Source: Pectobacterium fontis
Lineage (GTDB): Bacteria; Pseudomonadota; Gammaproteobacteria; Enterobacterales; Enterobacteriaceae
Assembly: GCF_000803215.1 (NCBI RefSeq)
Contig: NZ_JSXC01000015.1
Coordinates: forward strand, 1-64,000
DNA: 64,000 bases
Reading direction: 5' to 3'
Shown: in pieces, positions 29,398 to 38,463 of the stretch
Numbering within the stretch: the first letter of the stretch is position 1
Layout: each line of letters starts with the position of its first letter
Notes under the pieces: model-generated
Told to the model about the DNA's origin: nothing
What the model saw: the letters and a program-made list of their open reading frames with translations, nothing else
Database searches by the model: none
Position numbers and translations under genes: made by a program

Positions 29398-30447
29398 ATG
29401 CAACTCTCATTTATCACACGCGCTATCGCCGCTACCTGTCTGATGATGTCATCTCATATGCTACTGGCTGATGACACGAAACCCGGCGTTACGATATACG
29501 CAACCGGCGGCACGATTGCCGGCAAAGCAGAATCCAACACAGCCACAACAGGCTATCAGGCGGGGGCTATCGGTATTCAGGAACTGCTGAACGCCGTGCC
29601 CGCTATTGGTGATGTCGCGACGGTAACAGGTGAGCAAATCGCCAACACCGCCAGTGGAAATATCGATCAGGCCATTTTGTTGAAGCTATCTAAAGCGATT
29701 AACAAACAGCTAGGCGAGGCAAACACACACGGCGTCGTCGTCACTCACGGCACCGACACCCTGGAAGAAACGGCGTTCTTTCTCGATCTGACGGTAAAAA
29801 GCGAGAAACCCGTCGTTATCGTCGGCGCAATGCGCCCTGCCACCGCTATCAGCGCAGACGGTTCAATGAACCTGCTGGAAGCCGTCACGCTAGCGACCAG
29901 TAAGAACGCGGAAAAACGCGGCGCGATGGTGCTGCTGAACGATCGTATCGGCTCCGCCTTCTACACCACCAAAACCAACGCCACATCATTGGACACCTTC
30001 AAAGCCAATGAGCAAGGCTATCTGGGTGCCTTCTACGGCGGCGTGCCGCGCTTCTTTTACCAGCCAGCCGCCCCAGAAAACAAACCGTTCTTTGACGTAA
30101 GCAATAAGGAAGCGCTGGCGAAAGTCGATATTCTGTACAGCTATCAGGATCAAGACAGCGGCCTGCTAAATGCCGCGATTGAACAGGGCGCAAAAGGCAT
30201 CATTATCGCGGGTAGCGGCAACGGCTCTACGCCCACTCGTGTAAAAGAAGACATTAAGAAAGCGGTCGCAAAAGGCATTCCAGTGGTGATCAGTACGCGC
30301 ACGGGCAACGGCTATGTCACCGACAAGAAGAAAGACGGCGCTATCGGCAGCGGATTCTACAACCCACAGAAAGCACGCATTCTGCTTTCGCTGGCGTTGT
30401 CTAACGGCGACGACATCGAGAAAATCCGCAGCTATTTCGAGCAATAA
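29398..30447 (+). CDS. ansB: Periplasmic L-asparaginase II
   Basis: This hydrolyses L-asparagine to aspartate and ammonia in the periplasm. The 349-residue precursor has a signal peptide (cleavage probably after residue 24, LLA-DD). Both catalytic threonine motifs are present: ATGGTIAG with the nucleophile near Thr39, and HGTDT at 117-121. AAMRPATAISADGSMN-like sequence marks the conserved active-site loop. It resembles the type II enzymes of Erwinia/Pectobacterium used clinically. AAGGA precedes the ATG. Confidence 0.95.
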   Translation: MQLSFITRAIAATCLMMSSHMLLADDTKPGVTIYATGGTIAGKAESNTATTGYQAGAIGIQELLNAVPAIGDVATVTGEQIANTASGNIDQAILLKLSKAINKQLGEANTHGVVVTHGTDTLEETAFFLDLTVKSEKPVVIVGAMRPATAISADGSMNLLEAVTLATSKNAEKRGAMVLLNDRIGSAFYTTKTNATSLDTFKANEQGYLGAFYGGVPRFFYQPAAPENKPFFDVSNKEALAKVDILYSYQDQDSGLLNAAIEQGAKGIIIAGSGNGSTPTRVKEDIKKAVAKGIPVVISTRTGNGYVTDKKKDGAIGSGFYNPQKARILLSLALSNGDDIEKIRSYFEQ

Positions 30448-30472
30448 TCGCAGGGTAAACCGTAGTACTGAG

Positions 30473-30502
30473 GTATCCCGCCACATTAACCTGTCGGGAT
30501 AC
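30473..30502 (+). terminator. ansB terminator
   Basis: GTATCCCG pairs with CGGGATAC over a 14-base loop, followed by TTTT. It lies between the convergent ansB and ABC-permease genes. Confidence 0.7.
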
Positions 30503-30549
30503 TTTTCAAAACACCGGATTATGTTCACTGTGGATGTCGATGCGCACCA

Positions 30550-31830
30550 TCACTCGCCACGCAACGCCGTAGCAGGAGACTGGCGATAAGACAGCATTGC
30601 CGGGATGGTGAGGACAACGGCGGCAACCAATAACAGCAGCAGGACGAATTGGAGGTCTTCACCTTCCAGCGTGACAGGCAGGACAAAACCGCTTTTCTCG
30701 CTCATCACCACCGCAATCGCACGGGCGGCAAGATAGCCCAAGCCAACGCCCAGCAGCACGCCGACGCTCACCAGCGACATCAACCCGCTCCAAATCAGCG
30801 TGAAAATACCGTAGCGCGGGGCGCCAAATGCGCGCAGTGCGCCGATCTGTTTCTGCCGTTGCCTCAGGTGGATCACCGCCACCATCGCCACCGCGATACC
30901 CACTAATCCCTGCGTACCCAGCGAGATATACGTCAGCAGTTCACGAATATCCCCCAGCATCGAATACAGCTTCACCAGCACTTCACCAGGGAACACCGCC
31001 AGCGTCGTGTTGCTGCGATACAGTGACCGCAACTGATAGGCACCCGCGATTGTTTTCGGTTTTACCACGATAGCGGGCACCCCCGCCTGATGGGCGTGCC
31101 CCTGTGCTGCACCGTGCGCGTCATGGTGAGGTTCATCGGCATGAGCCTCCGCATGTGCGGTATCATCATGATGTTCCCCCTCATGCGCATGTTCACCATG
31201 TTCATCGTGCAGTGGAGAAATGCCATGCACGCGCCACACCGCGTTCACCGGCACCAGAATCGCTTTATCCCATGCGCTGCCGTCGGCAGGCAGCACGCCG
31301 ACCACGGTGTAGGTGACATCATCATGCGCGTGTGCCCCTTCCGTGCCGATCTGGCCGTGAATCGGGCTAAATGTGCTCCCTACCGTCAGCCCCGTTTGCG
31401 CGCCGACCACGGCCTCAAAGCCGTCATTGAACACGCGTCCGGCGGTGAGCGGTCGTTTACCGTTATCCGTCACCAGAGGCGGCGTAGTGCCGACAATCGG
31501 CATCCCCTGATAGAAATCACCAAACGCGACCGGTGCCGTCCAGGCCACCAGCGGGTTCTTCTCCAGATCGGTTAACACCTGTGCGGGAATCAGCGTCAGC
31601 GCAGACGGTTGCAGAAACACGGACGACAACACCAGTTGCGTTTCGCTCCCCGGCGCGCCAATCACCAGATCGAAACGGTCAGCCGCTTTGGCGCTCCCCA
31701 TACGTAGCGCCCTTTCCTGCAAGCTGACTGAAATACTTAACGCTGTCGCTACTGCGATCAGCAACACCACGACCAGCACACCCGGCCAGAGTCGACGCCA
31801 GTCAACCCAGATAAGACGCCATGGAATCAT
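30550..31830 (-). CDS. MacB/FtsX-type ABC transporter permease with histidine-rich loop
   Basis: The 426-residue protein has one N-terminal helix (17-37), a large periplasmic domain, and three C-terminal helices, the topology of MacB-type permeases. These work as mechanotransmitters or lipoprotein extractors rather than importers. Residues 202-247 contain 14 histidines among acidic residues, which looks like a metal-binding loop. Its ATG overlaps the ATPase stop by four bases. It is the last gene of the phosphatase operon. Pseudomonas zinc-starvation loci have a similar transporter; that link is inference. Confidence 0.85.
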   Translation of the reverse strand: MIPWRLIWVDWRRLWPGVLVVVLLIAVATALSISVSLQERALRMGSAKAADRFDLVIGAPGSETQLVLSSVFLQPSALTLIPAQVLTDLEKNPLVAWTAPVAFGDFYQGMPIVGTTPPLVTDNGKRPLTAGRVFNDGFEAVVGAQTGLTVGSTFSPIHGQIGTEGAHAHDDVTYTVVGVLPADGSAWDKAILVPVNAVWRVHGISPLHDEHGEHAHEGEHHDDTAHAEAHADEPHHDAHGAAQGHAHQAGVPAIVVKPKTIAGAYQLRSLYRSNTTLAVFPGEVLVKLYSMLGDIRELLTYISLGTQGLVGIAVAMVAVIHLRQRQKQIGALRAFGAPRYGIFTLIWSGLMSLVSVGVLLGVGLGYLAARAIAVVMSEKSGFVLPVTLEGEDLQFVLLLLLVAAVVLTIPAMLSYRQSPATALRGE

Positions 31831-32519
31831 GCCCGACCCTCCTGAGACCGCGTATCCGCCACGAGGCGTCCTTTTTCCAGTTGAATACAGCGCGACATCT
31901 GCGAGGCCAGACGCGCATCGTGCGTAATCGCGATCAGCGTGGCGCGACTCTCACGCGCCAGCGTCACCAGCAGATCGGCAATCTGCTCGCCGCTCTGCGC
32001 GTCCAGACTGGCCGTGGGCTCATCGGCGACGATAATATCTGGCTCCCTGAGCAACGCTCTCGCTACCGCGACCCGTTGCTTCTCGCCGCGTGATAACACG
32101 TCAACCGGATGTTGCGCGGTATCCAGCCCCACCTGCGCCAGCAAATCCGCCGCCCGTTGCCTGAGCGACGCGGGTATCCGCCAGTGATGAAACTGCGCAG
32201 GCAGTAATACGTTCTCCAACGCATTCAAACCGGGGAACAGATGGAAATCCTGCATCACCAGCCCGATATGCTCTGCCCGCCAGCGGTCGCGCTCCGCTTC
32301 GTTCATCTGCCAGATATCCTGCTGTTCCCACTGCACACAGCCCGTTCCGCTGTGATCGAGGCCAGTGATGGCATTCACCAGCGTGGTCTTGCCGGAGCCG
32401 GACGGCCCCATCACCGCGACCCGCTCGCCGGAACACATCGACAGCGCGGGGATCTCCAGCACGGCCTCAGACGTATCGGGGAAGATCACACTCAGGTGTT
32501 GAATCAATAACTCCGCCAT
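31827..32519 (-). CDS. ABC transporter ATPase (LolD/MacB type)
   Basis: This is the cytoplasmic ATPase partner of the adjacent permease. The 230-residue protein has Walker A GPSGSGKTT near residue 38, a Q-loop (VMQDFHLFPGLNALENV), signature LSRGEKQRVAVARAL, Walker B IIVADEPTASLD, and the switch histidine in AITHD. AGGAG precedes the ATG. It starts eight bases after the upstream DUF3299-like gene and overlaps the permease gene. Confidence 0.93.
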   Translation of the reverse strand: MAELLIQHLSVIFPDTSEAVLEIPALSMCSGERVAVMGPSGSGKTTLVNAITGLDHSGTGCVQWEQQDIWQMNEAERDRWRAEHIGLVMQDFHLFPGLNALENVLLPAQFHHWRIPASLRQRAADLLAQVGLDTAQHPVDVLSRGEKQRVAVARALLREPDIIVADEPTASLDAQSGEQIADLLVTLARESRATLIAITHDARLASQMSRCIQLEKGRLVADTRSQEGRA

Positions 32520-32527
32520 CAGTGCTC

Positions 32528-33007
32528 CTAAAGGGTATCGAACGTGGCTTCACGCAGGCGCAGCAGGCTGACAAACCCCGTTTCGGGATCGGTCCACGAT
32601 CCGTGCTCCAGCACGCCTTCCACCTCAATCATGGTGTTGTTCTGTACGAAGGTCTGACGTTTGGCGAGGTAGACGACAACAATATCCTCAGGCCAATCCG
32701 CATCAGATGAACAGAAAGGGCACAGCGCCATCGGCATCTTGGTTAAGACAAAAAATTGTGATTCCGCCTTGAGCGGCGGTGCCATAAAGCCGCGCATTTT
32801 TACCCGTTTACCGGAGAGCGCTTTAACATCACTGGAGAATTCCAGACCCAGCACGCCGTAAGAGGCGTACAGTTTATCGAAGGAAAGTTCAGACTGCGCG
32901 GCGTTTACCGGAGCGATCCCGCCGAGGAGGACCGCTACCAGCACGACACGCAGCCAACAGAATAAAAGCGGAGTCGCCCCCGCTTGGTTACCTATCGCAG
33001 TATTCAT
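32528..33007 (-). CDS. Periplasmic DUF3299-like protein with a CPFC motif
   Basis: The 159-residue protein has an N-terminal signal-like helix ending near VNAA (residue 37), then a small beta-rich domain with RGFMAPPLK and MALCPFCSSDADWP, typical of DUF3299 proteins that accompany MacB-type ABC transporters. The CPFC pair could bind metal or take part in redox chemistry. It is 12 bp downstream of the phosphatase gene and eight bases upstream of the ATPase gene. Its molecular role is unknown to me. Confidence 0.75.
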   Translation of the reverse strand: MNTAIGNQAGATPLLFCWLRVVLVAVLLGGIAPVNAAQSELSFDKLYASYGVLGLEFSSDVKALSGKRVKMRGFMAPPLKAESQFFVLTKMPMALCPFCSSDADWPEDIVVVYLAKRQTFVQNNTMIEVEGVLEHGSWTDPETGFVSLLRLREATFDTL

Positions 33008-33019
33008 TGCGTCGCCGAA

Positions 33020-34765
33020 TTACTTCTTGTCCTGCGGTTTCACCGCCAGTGCATCAACAATCACCCGAAACAGATCGGTGTTTTCCATATAGCCACGAAT
33101 GCGCTCTGCACCGGGGCCGCTGGCCTGAATCACCATATCGTCCACGGCATGCACTCCCGTATCGGACGAGCGTGGCAGGATCCCTTCACGGAATACCGCG
33201 CCCTGTACGTTCTCGTAGGCTTTGTTGGCAACGTATTCATCTTTTTCGTTCTTGATAGCCGGAACGAACTGGCCATCCAGCTTCGGACGGAACGTTTCGT
33301 AATAATCAGGGAAGTTGTTGAAGAACACCGCCAGACGTTTAGAAACGTTCAGGTCATCCGGGTAGCCGTCTTTGTTGGCATCCTGATAGTTCGGGTAACC
33401 CGCCTCTTCATACACGCCCACTTTCTCACGCATCTCGGTGCCCGGCTTGTTATCATCCACTGTGCCGATGATCGACAGGCCGTGCGTGTGGTCGCCCGTC
33501 ACGATGATCATCGTATCTGGGTGTTTCTCGGCGAATTGCCTGGCGATGGCTACCGACTGATCCAGCATGATGGTGCTGGTGAAAGCACGTTCCCAATCCA
33601 GCGGGTGCGAGGCTTTGTCGATCAGTGCGGATTCCACCATCAGGAAGAAGCCGTCTTGGTTTTTGGACAGCACATCCAACGCGGCCTGCGTCATGTCCGT
33701 CAGGTCTGGTTGATTCGGGAATTTTTTGGCGACATCGTTTTTCAGGAAACGACGATCCATCACACCGTCCATATTGCCGGTGTGAAACAGACCCAGCAGC
33801 TTCGTCGCCTGTGCGGCGTTTTTCTTCAGTGAATCCGCATCCGTTACCAGCGAGTAGCCAGCCTGTTGGAACTTCTCAACGTAGTTGGTTTCGTCTTTAC
33901 GCTTCGAACCTGGCGTGCTTTTCGGCAGAAAATAGGCTGAACCGCCGCCCAACATCACGCTTGGCTGCACGTTGTAGAACATCTCAACGATTTCGGCCTT
34001 ATCCGCACGACGGCGCGTATGGGAGACGACCGCTGCTGGCGTGGCATCCTGAAGTTCCGCATCGCTGACGACACCGACAGACATCTTGGTCGAACGGGTC
34101 AGCAGTTCACCCAGCGTTTCCTGCTTCGGGTGTTCCAGTGAATTTTTGCTCCGGCTGACGTACACACCCAGCGCGTTCACGCCGGATTTGTGACCGGTCA
34201 TGTAGGCGCTCATGGTGTTGGCGCTATCGGCTGCAATCGAATCGGTACTGGAGGTGCCGGCAAATGCCATATATTGCAGGTCATCAATCGCCAGACGACC
34301 ATCAGCTTTCCCTTCCGTCACGCCTTTGGACAGAATGCGCGCGCCAGTGCGGTGTGCAACGGACAGGCCATCGCCGATGAACAGAATCACGTTTTTGGCT
34401 TTCCGCGTACCGGACGTCTGATACACCTCCCAGTTCACCTGCGTCTTCTTGCCTTTGGCTTCTGCCTCTACCACATACTTGCCCGCTTCCGGCAGGCTGA
34501 CGTCGCGCAGCCAGACAGTCGAGGCATTTTCACCGTCTTCACGCTCGACAAACGATGCCGTTTTGCCCAGCACCTGTTGGTAATCTTTGCCGTTAATCAG
34601 AATGCGGATATCTTCCGGCTTAAGCACTTGATCAAACTCGACTTTAAAATCGAATTTCCCGCCTGCCAGCATGGTGGCGCGGTCAATGGGATAAATAGCC
34701 TGAGCCTGCACCATCCCCGGTAAGGCAGCAGAAATCAGTAAAGGCAGTAACCAGCGAGCTTTCAT
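33020..34765 (-). CDS. Alkaline phosphatase, secreted
   Basis: The 581-residue protein has a signal peptide (residues 1-22). Alkaline-phosphatase superfamily metal motifs are visible: LFIGDGLSVAH near 128-138, the nucleophile in DSANT (Ser181), ESALIDKASHPLDW, and VTGDHTHG near residue 400. It is about 110 residues longer than E. coli PhoA and carries an added N-terminal domain and a calcium-type loop DANKDGYPDD. It is the first gene of a four-gene operon with the ABC transporter. A Pho-box-like site and a hairpin precede it. Confidence 0.9.
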   Translation of the reverse strand: MKARWLLPLLISAALPGMVQAQAIYPIDRATMLAGGKFDFKVEFDQVLKPEDIRILINGKDYQQVLGKTASFVEREDGENASTVWLRDVSLPEAGKYVVEAEAKGKKTQVNWEVYQTSGTRKAKNVILFIGDGLSVAHRTGARILSKGVTEGKADGRLAIDDLQYMAFAGTSSTDSIAADSANTMSAYMTGHKSGVNALGVYVSRSKNSLEHPKQETLGELLTRSTKMSVGVVSDAELQDATPAAVVSHTRRRADKAEIVEMFYNVQPSVMLGGGSAYFLPKSTPGSKRKDETNYVEKFQQAGYSLVTDADSLKKNAAQATKLLGLFHTGNMDGVMDRRFLKNDVAKKFPNQPDLTDMTQAALDVLSKNQDGFFLMVESALIDKASHPLDWERAFTSTIMLDQSVAIARQFAEKHPDTMIIVTGDHTHGLSIIGTVDDNKPGTEMREKVGVYEEAGYPNYQDANKDGYPDDLNVSKRLAVFFNNFPDYYETFRPKLDGQFVPAIKNEKDEYVANKAYENVQGAVFREGILPRSSDTGVHAVDDMVIQASGPGAERIRGYMENTDLFRVIVDALAVKPQDKK

Positions 34766-34766
34766 T

Positions 34767-34803
34767 GTTATGTCCTTGGTTGCGTCATTAAGCAGGACAT
34801 AAC
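34767..34803 (-). promoter_or_regulatory. Hairpin overlapping the phosphatase ribosome-binding site
   Basis: On the minus strand GTTATGTCCT and AGGACATAAC form a perfect ten-base inverted repeat with a 17-base loop. The second arm contains the AAGGA ribosome-binding site and ends one base before the ATG. In mRNA this would hide the site; as DNA it could be an operator. Confidence 0.5.
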
Positions 34804-34816
34804 GTAGTTACCTTTT

Positions 34817-34834
34817 TTTACAGTTTGATGACTA
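34817..34834 (-). promoter_or_regulatory. Candidate Pho box
   Basis: On the minus strand the sequence TAGTCAT-CAAA-CTGTAAA has the 7-4-7 layout of a Pho box and matches five of seven bases in each half of the consensus CTGTCAT-N4-CTGTCAT. It lies about 52 bp before the phosphatase start. Phosphate control fits an alkaline phosphatase, but the match is imperfect. Confidence 0.4.
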
Positions 34835-35031
34835 AAACGCAAAATTTGTAATGAGACATATTCGCGGCAGGAAGGAGCATGTATTGAATACGGTAATGAT
34901 AAGAAAAACTATCCGTTTTTATAGACGAGAAAAGCGTGGATATAAGTAAATTTCGCTGGATGCTCAACAGAGCGATTAGCTTGTTAAATCAGGGAGCTAC
35001 AGACTTTGGCGGCAGTCTATAGATAAAGAAT

Positions 35032-35107
<76 letters not shown>

Positions 35108-35183
35108 ATATCGGACAGACAATAACTGGCGTTACGTCTTATTACTGCACACGATTTGTATGGTGACAAGCCGTGATGAAAAT

Positions 35184-35259
<76 letters not shown>

Positions 35260-35323
35260 TCGGGAAATCTTCATACGATGTTGAAGTTCTTTAATTGAAA
35301 TTCTTCATCACTATGGGGTGCGC

Positions 35324-35351
35324 ATTATACGAGGAATTCTTTTAACCGCAA
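35324..35351 (-). promoter_or_regulatory. Strong tRNA-Gly promoter with stringent discriminator
   Basis: On the minus strand TTGCGG (-35) and a perfect TATAAT (-10) are 16 bp apart, followed by the GC-rich discriminator GCGCACCCC, typical of stable-RNA promoters under ppGpp control. It lies 65 bp upstream of the first tRNA-Gly copy. Confidence 0.85.
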
Positions 35352-35465
35352 GCCCCAAAAATGAAAAATCATTCAACTGCTGATAAAAAAAACAATTCGC
35401 TGACAAAACAGTCATCATGGCGCAAATAGCAGCAGATCGCCACACATCACGCCTTACTTCATCGA

Positions 35466-36008
35466 CTACAGTCGCAGAAAGTTCTCACGATAATAGACCA
35501 GTTCCGCGAGCGATTCGCGAATGTCATCCATCGCCTGATGTGTGCCCTGCTTCTTAAAGCCCGCCAGAATTTCCGGCTTCCAGCGCCGCGCCAGTTCTTT
35601 AAGCGTGCTGACATCCAAATAGCGGTAGTGGAAGTAAGCTTCCAGCTCAGGCATGTAGCGGAACAGGAAGCGGCGATCCTGACCGATGCTGTTGCCACAA
35701 ATCGGCGATTTACCAGCAGGCACCCATTTTTGTAAAAATGCCAGCGTTTCCAGTTCAGCAGTACGTTCATCTCTGGTGCTGGCCTTAACGCGATCGGTAA
35801 GCCCGCTGGCGCCGTGCGTGCGCACATTCCAGTCATCCATCAACGCCAGTTGGCTATCCGATTGGTGCACCGCCAGCACCGGCCCTTCAGCCAACACGTT
35901 CAGATTTGCATCCGTTACCAGTGTCGCGATCTCAATGATGCGATCGTGATCCGGGTTCAGTCCTGTCATTTCAAGATCGATCCAGATCAGGTTATTTTCA
36001 TTTACCAT
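35466..36008 (-). CDS. orn: Oligoribonuclease
   Basis: Orn degrades short RNA oligomers, including pGpG, to mononucleotides and is essential in E. coli. The 180-residue protein has the DEDDh motifs WIDLEMTGL near residue 8, [10 protein letters not shown] near residue 112 and [10 protein letters not shown] near residue 158. I chose MVNENNLIW at 36008, with AGGAAA upstream; a 14-residue extension was rejected. It is divergent from rsgA. Confidence 0.97.
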   Translation of the reverse strand: MVNENNLIWIDLEMTGLNPDHDRIIEIATLVTDANLNVLAEGPVLAVHQSDSQLALMDDWNVRTHGASGLTDRVKASTRDERTAELETLAFLQKWVPAGKSPICGNSIGQDRRFLFRYMPELEAYFHYRYLDVSTLKELARRWKPEILAGFKKQGTHQAMDDIRESLAELVYYRENFLRL

Positions 36009-36191
36009 CGTGGGATTTCCTGTTCCAGTGTGCCCTGTAGTCGATACCAAGATATCAGTATCATTCTCAGTGCAGATACCAACAAAGTGGCATCAGTTAA
36101 TTAAAATCAAATAGGGTGTATTATAGTCTGTTGAAACGCGGCGAGCGACAACCCGCTGCCGCGAACGATAAATCGTCTTAAGTGAGGCTCA

Positions 36192-37241
36192 GTGAGCAAA
36201 AAAAAACTGTCGAAAGGTCAGCAGCGTCGGGTTAGCGCCAACCACCAGCGCCGCCTGAAAAACACGGAAAGCAAAATCGAATGGGAAGATAGTCAACTAG
36301 GTGATGCGCAGGAAGGCATTATCATCAGCCGATTCGGTATGCACGCCGATGTGGAAGCCACCGATAGCGTGGTGCACCGCTGCAACATTCGTCGGACTAT
36401 TTCATCGCTGGTTACGGGCGACCGCGTCGTCTGGCGGCCCGGCCATGAATCGCTCGCGGGCATCAGCGGGATCGTGGAAGCCGTTCACCCGCGCCAATCA
36501 GTCCTGACACGCCCTGACTATTACGATGGCATTAAACCTATCGCCGCCAATATCGATCAGATCGTGATCGTCTCGGCCATATTGCCCGAACTGTCGCTAA
36601 ACATTATCGATCGCTATCTGGTCGCCTGCGAAACGCTGGAGATCGAGCCGCTGATCGTGCTGAACAAAATTGATCTGTTGGATGATCAGTCCCGCCAATT
36701 TGTTGATAAATCGATGGATATCTACCGTGCGCTCAACTATCGCGTGCTGATGGTGTCCAGCCATACTCAGCAAGGCATTCCTGAGTTAGAACAGGCTCTC
36801 ACTGACCGCATCAGTATTTTCGCCGGACAATCAGGCGTAGGGAAATCCAGTCTGCTTAACGCGCTACTTGCACTGGGTGAAGAGCGCATTCTGGTGAATG
36901 AGGTTTCCGATAATTCCGGGCTGGGGCAACACACCACTACCGCTTCCCGGCTGTACCACTTCCCGCACGGCGGCGACGTGATCGACTCACCGGGCGTACG
37001 CGAATTTGGTCTGTGGCATCTGGAACCCGAACAGGTTACGCGTGGTTTCATTGAATTACGGGAATACATCGGCTCCTGTAAGTTCCGTGATTGTAAACAT
37101 GAAAACGATCCGGGCTGCGCCATTAACGCTGCACTTGAGCGCGGTGATATTGCCACAGAGCGCTTTGATAACTATCACCGCATTCTGGAAAGCATGGCGC
37201 AAGTAAAAACGCGTAAAGGCTTTTCGGATACGGATAACTGA
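36192..37241 (+). CDS. rsgA: Ribosome small-subunit-dependent GTPase RsgA
   Basis: RsgA (YjeQ) is a late 30S-maturation GTPase. The 349-residue protein starts with GTG. It has the basic N-terminus and OB-fold, then a circularly permuted GTPase domain with G4 NKID near residue 157, G1 [12 protein letters not shown] near residue 213, and G3 DSPGVREF near residue 263. A C-terminal zinc-binding knuckle ([13 protein letters not shown]) follows. It is the first gene of an rsgA-psd-mscM series. Confidence 0.97.
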   Translation: MSKKKLSKGQQRRVSANHQRRLKNTESKIEWEDSQLGDAQEGIIISRFGMHADVEATDSVVHRCNIRRTISSLVTGDRVVWRPGHESLAGISGIVEAVHPRQSVLTRPDYYDGIKPIAANIDQIVIVSAILPELSLNIIDRYLVACETLEIEPLIVLNKIDLLDDQSRQFVDKSMDIYRALNYRVLMVSSHTQQGIPELEQALTDRISIFAGQSGVGKSSLLNALLALGEERILVNEVSDNSGLGQHTTTASRLYHFPHGGDVIDSPGVREFGLWHLEPEQVTRGFIELREYIGSCKFRDCKHENDPGCAINAALERGDIATERFDNYHRILESMAQVKTRKGFSDTDN

Positions 37242-37400
37242 CATTTATCATGACCCTCGTTACAATGCGCCCCCTTTGAGAGTCAGCGAACTCGCTGATT
37301 CGCTTTCTGGGCTACCGCTGGCAGCGCAAAGCGTATATCCCAGACAGCATGTTTTATGAAGCATCGTTTTATGGCGCACAATTAATCCAAGAGGCTCACT

Positions 37401-38426
37401 GTGCTGGATACTATCAAAATCAAATTACAGTATTGGCTTCCCAAGATCTGGCTGACCCGCTTAGCGGGCTGGGGAGCAAATAAGCGTGCGGGAAAACTCA
37501 CCAAGCTGGTGATCGATCTGTTTGTCCGTCAATACAACGTCAATATGCAGGAAGCGTTCCAGCCGGATACCGCGTCCTATCGCACGTTTAACGAATTTTT
37601 TGCTCGCCCGCTGCGCCCTGGCGTCCGTCCTGTCGATCCTCATGCGCACCGTCTGGTGCAGCCCGCAGACGGCGTGCTATCGCAGTTTGGCCCGATTACT
37701 GACGGTAAGCTGATTCAGGCAAAAAATCACGATTACACACTGGAAGCCCTGCTGGCTGGCAACTATGTGATGGCCGACCTGTTCCGCGATGGTCTGTTTG
37801 CCACGATTTATCTTTCACCGCGTGACTATCATCGCCTCCACATGCCGTGCGACGGCGTGCTGCGCGAGATGATTTATGTACCGGGCGACCTGTTCTCCGT
37901 TAACTTGCTGACGGCGGATAACGTGCCGAATCTGTTTGCTCGTAACGAGCGTGTCATTTGCCTGTTTGATACTGAATTCGGCCCATTGGCACAGATTCTG
38001 GTGGGCGCGACCATTGTCGGCAGCATCGAAACCGTCTGGTCAGGCGTGGTAACGCCACCACGCGAAGGCATCATCAAGCGGTGGACCTATCCTCAAGCGG
38101 GTGAAGAAGGCGCGGTCGTGCTGGCGAAAGGTGAGGAAATGGGGCGCTTCAAGCTAGGCTCAACCGTGATTAACCTGTTTGCCGCTGGCCATAATCTCCA
38201 GTTTGCCGCACATCTGAATACCCTGAGTGTGACTCGCATGGGTGAACCGTTTGCCGAAGTTCGCCAGGATGAGCAAACGCCCGTTGTCTTCCCGGAAGGA
38301 ACCGAGCTGGAAGCAAGCGACGCCGTACCACCTGTCGCTGCCGCATCGGAATCTGTTCAGGCTGAGGAGCACGCGCCTGTGGCAGATGCATCCGGCCAGA
38401 CGGGCCACAAACCCGATGCGCCATAA
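37401..38426 (+). CDS. psd: Phosphatidylserine decarboxylase proenzyme
   Basis: Psd makes phosphatidylethanolamine at the inner membrane. The 341-residue proenzyme starts with GTG. It contains the [13 protein letters not shown] motif and the self-cleavage site LGST, where Ser254 becomes the pyruvoyl group of the alpha chain. The tail after residue 290 is low-complexity and acidic, as in enterobacterial homologues. It lies 37 bp upstream of mscM and is probably co-transcribed. Confidence 0.97.
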   Translation: MLDTIKIKLQYWLPKIWLTRLAGWGANKRAGKLTKLVIDLFVRQYNVNMQEAFQPDTASYRTFNEFFARPLRPGVRPVDPHAHRLVQPADGVLSQFGPITDGKLIQAKNHDYTLEALLAGNYVMADLFRDGLFATIYLSPRDYHRLHMPCDGVLREMIYVPGDLFSVNLLTADNVPNLFARNERVICLFDTEFGPLAQILVGATIVGSIETVWSGVVTPPREGIIKRWTYPQAGEEGAVVLAKGEEMGRFKLGSTVINLFAAGHNLQFAAHLNTLSVTRMGEPFAEVRQDEQTPVVFPEGTELEASDAVPPVAAASESVQAEEHAPVADASGQTGHKPDAP

Positions 38427-38463
38427 ATAACGCTGGTTTTTCTATTTATGTAAGGTAGCTAAC

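Noticed and set aside
32984-33832. Plus-strand 282-codon open frame
   Set aside because: It is antisense to the alkaline phosphatase gene, which has clear signal peptide and active-site motifs. Long antisense frames are common opposite GC-rich coding sequence.
34803-34816. Possible Zur box near the phosphatase start
   Set aside because: TAAC-N3-GTTA is present, but the halves are in the opposite order to the GTTATA-TATAAC Zur consensus. The zinc link is left to experiment.
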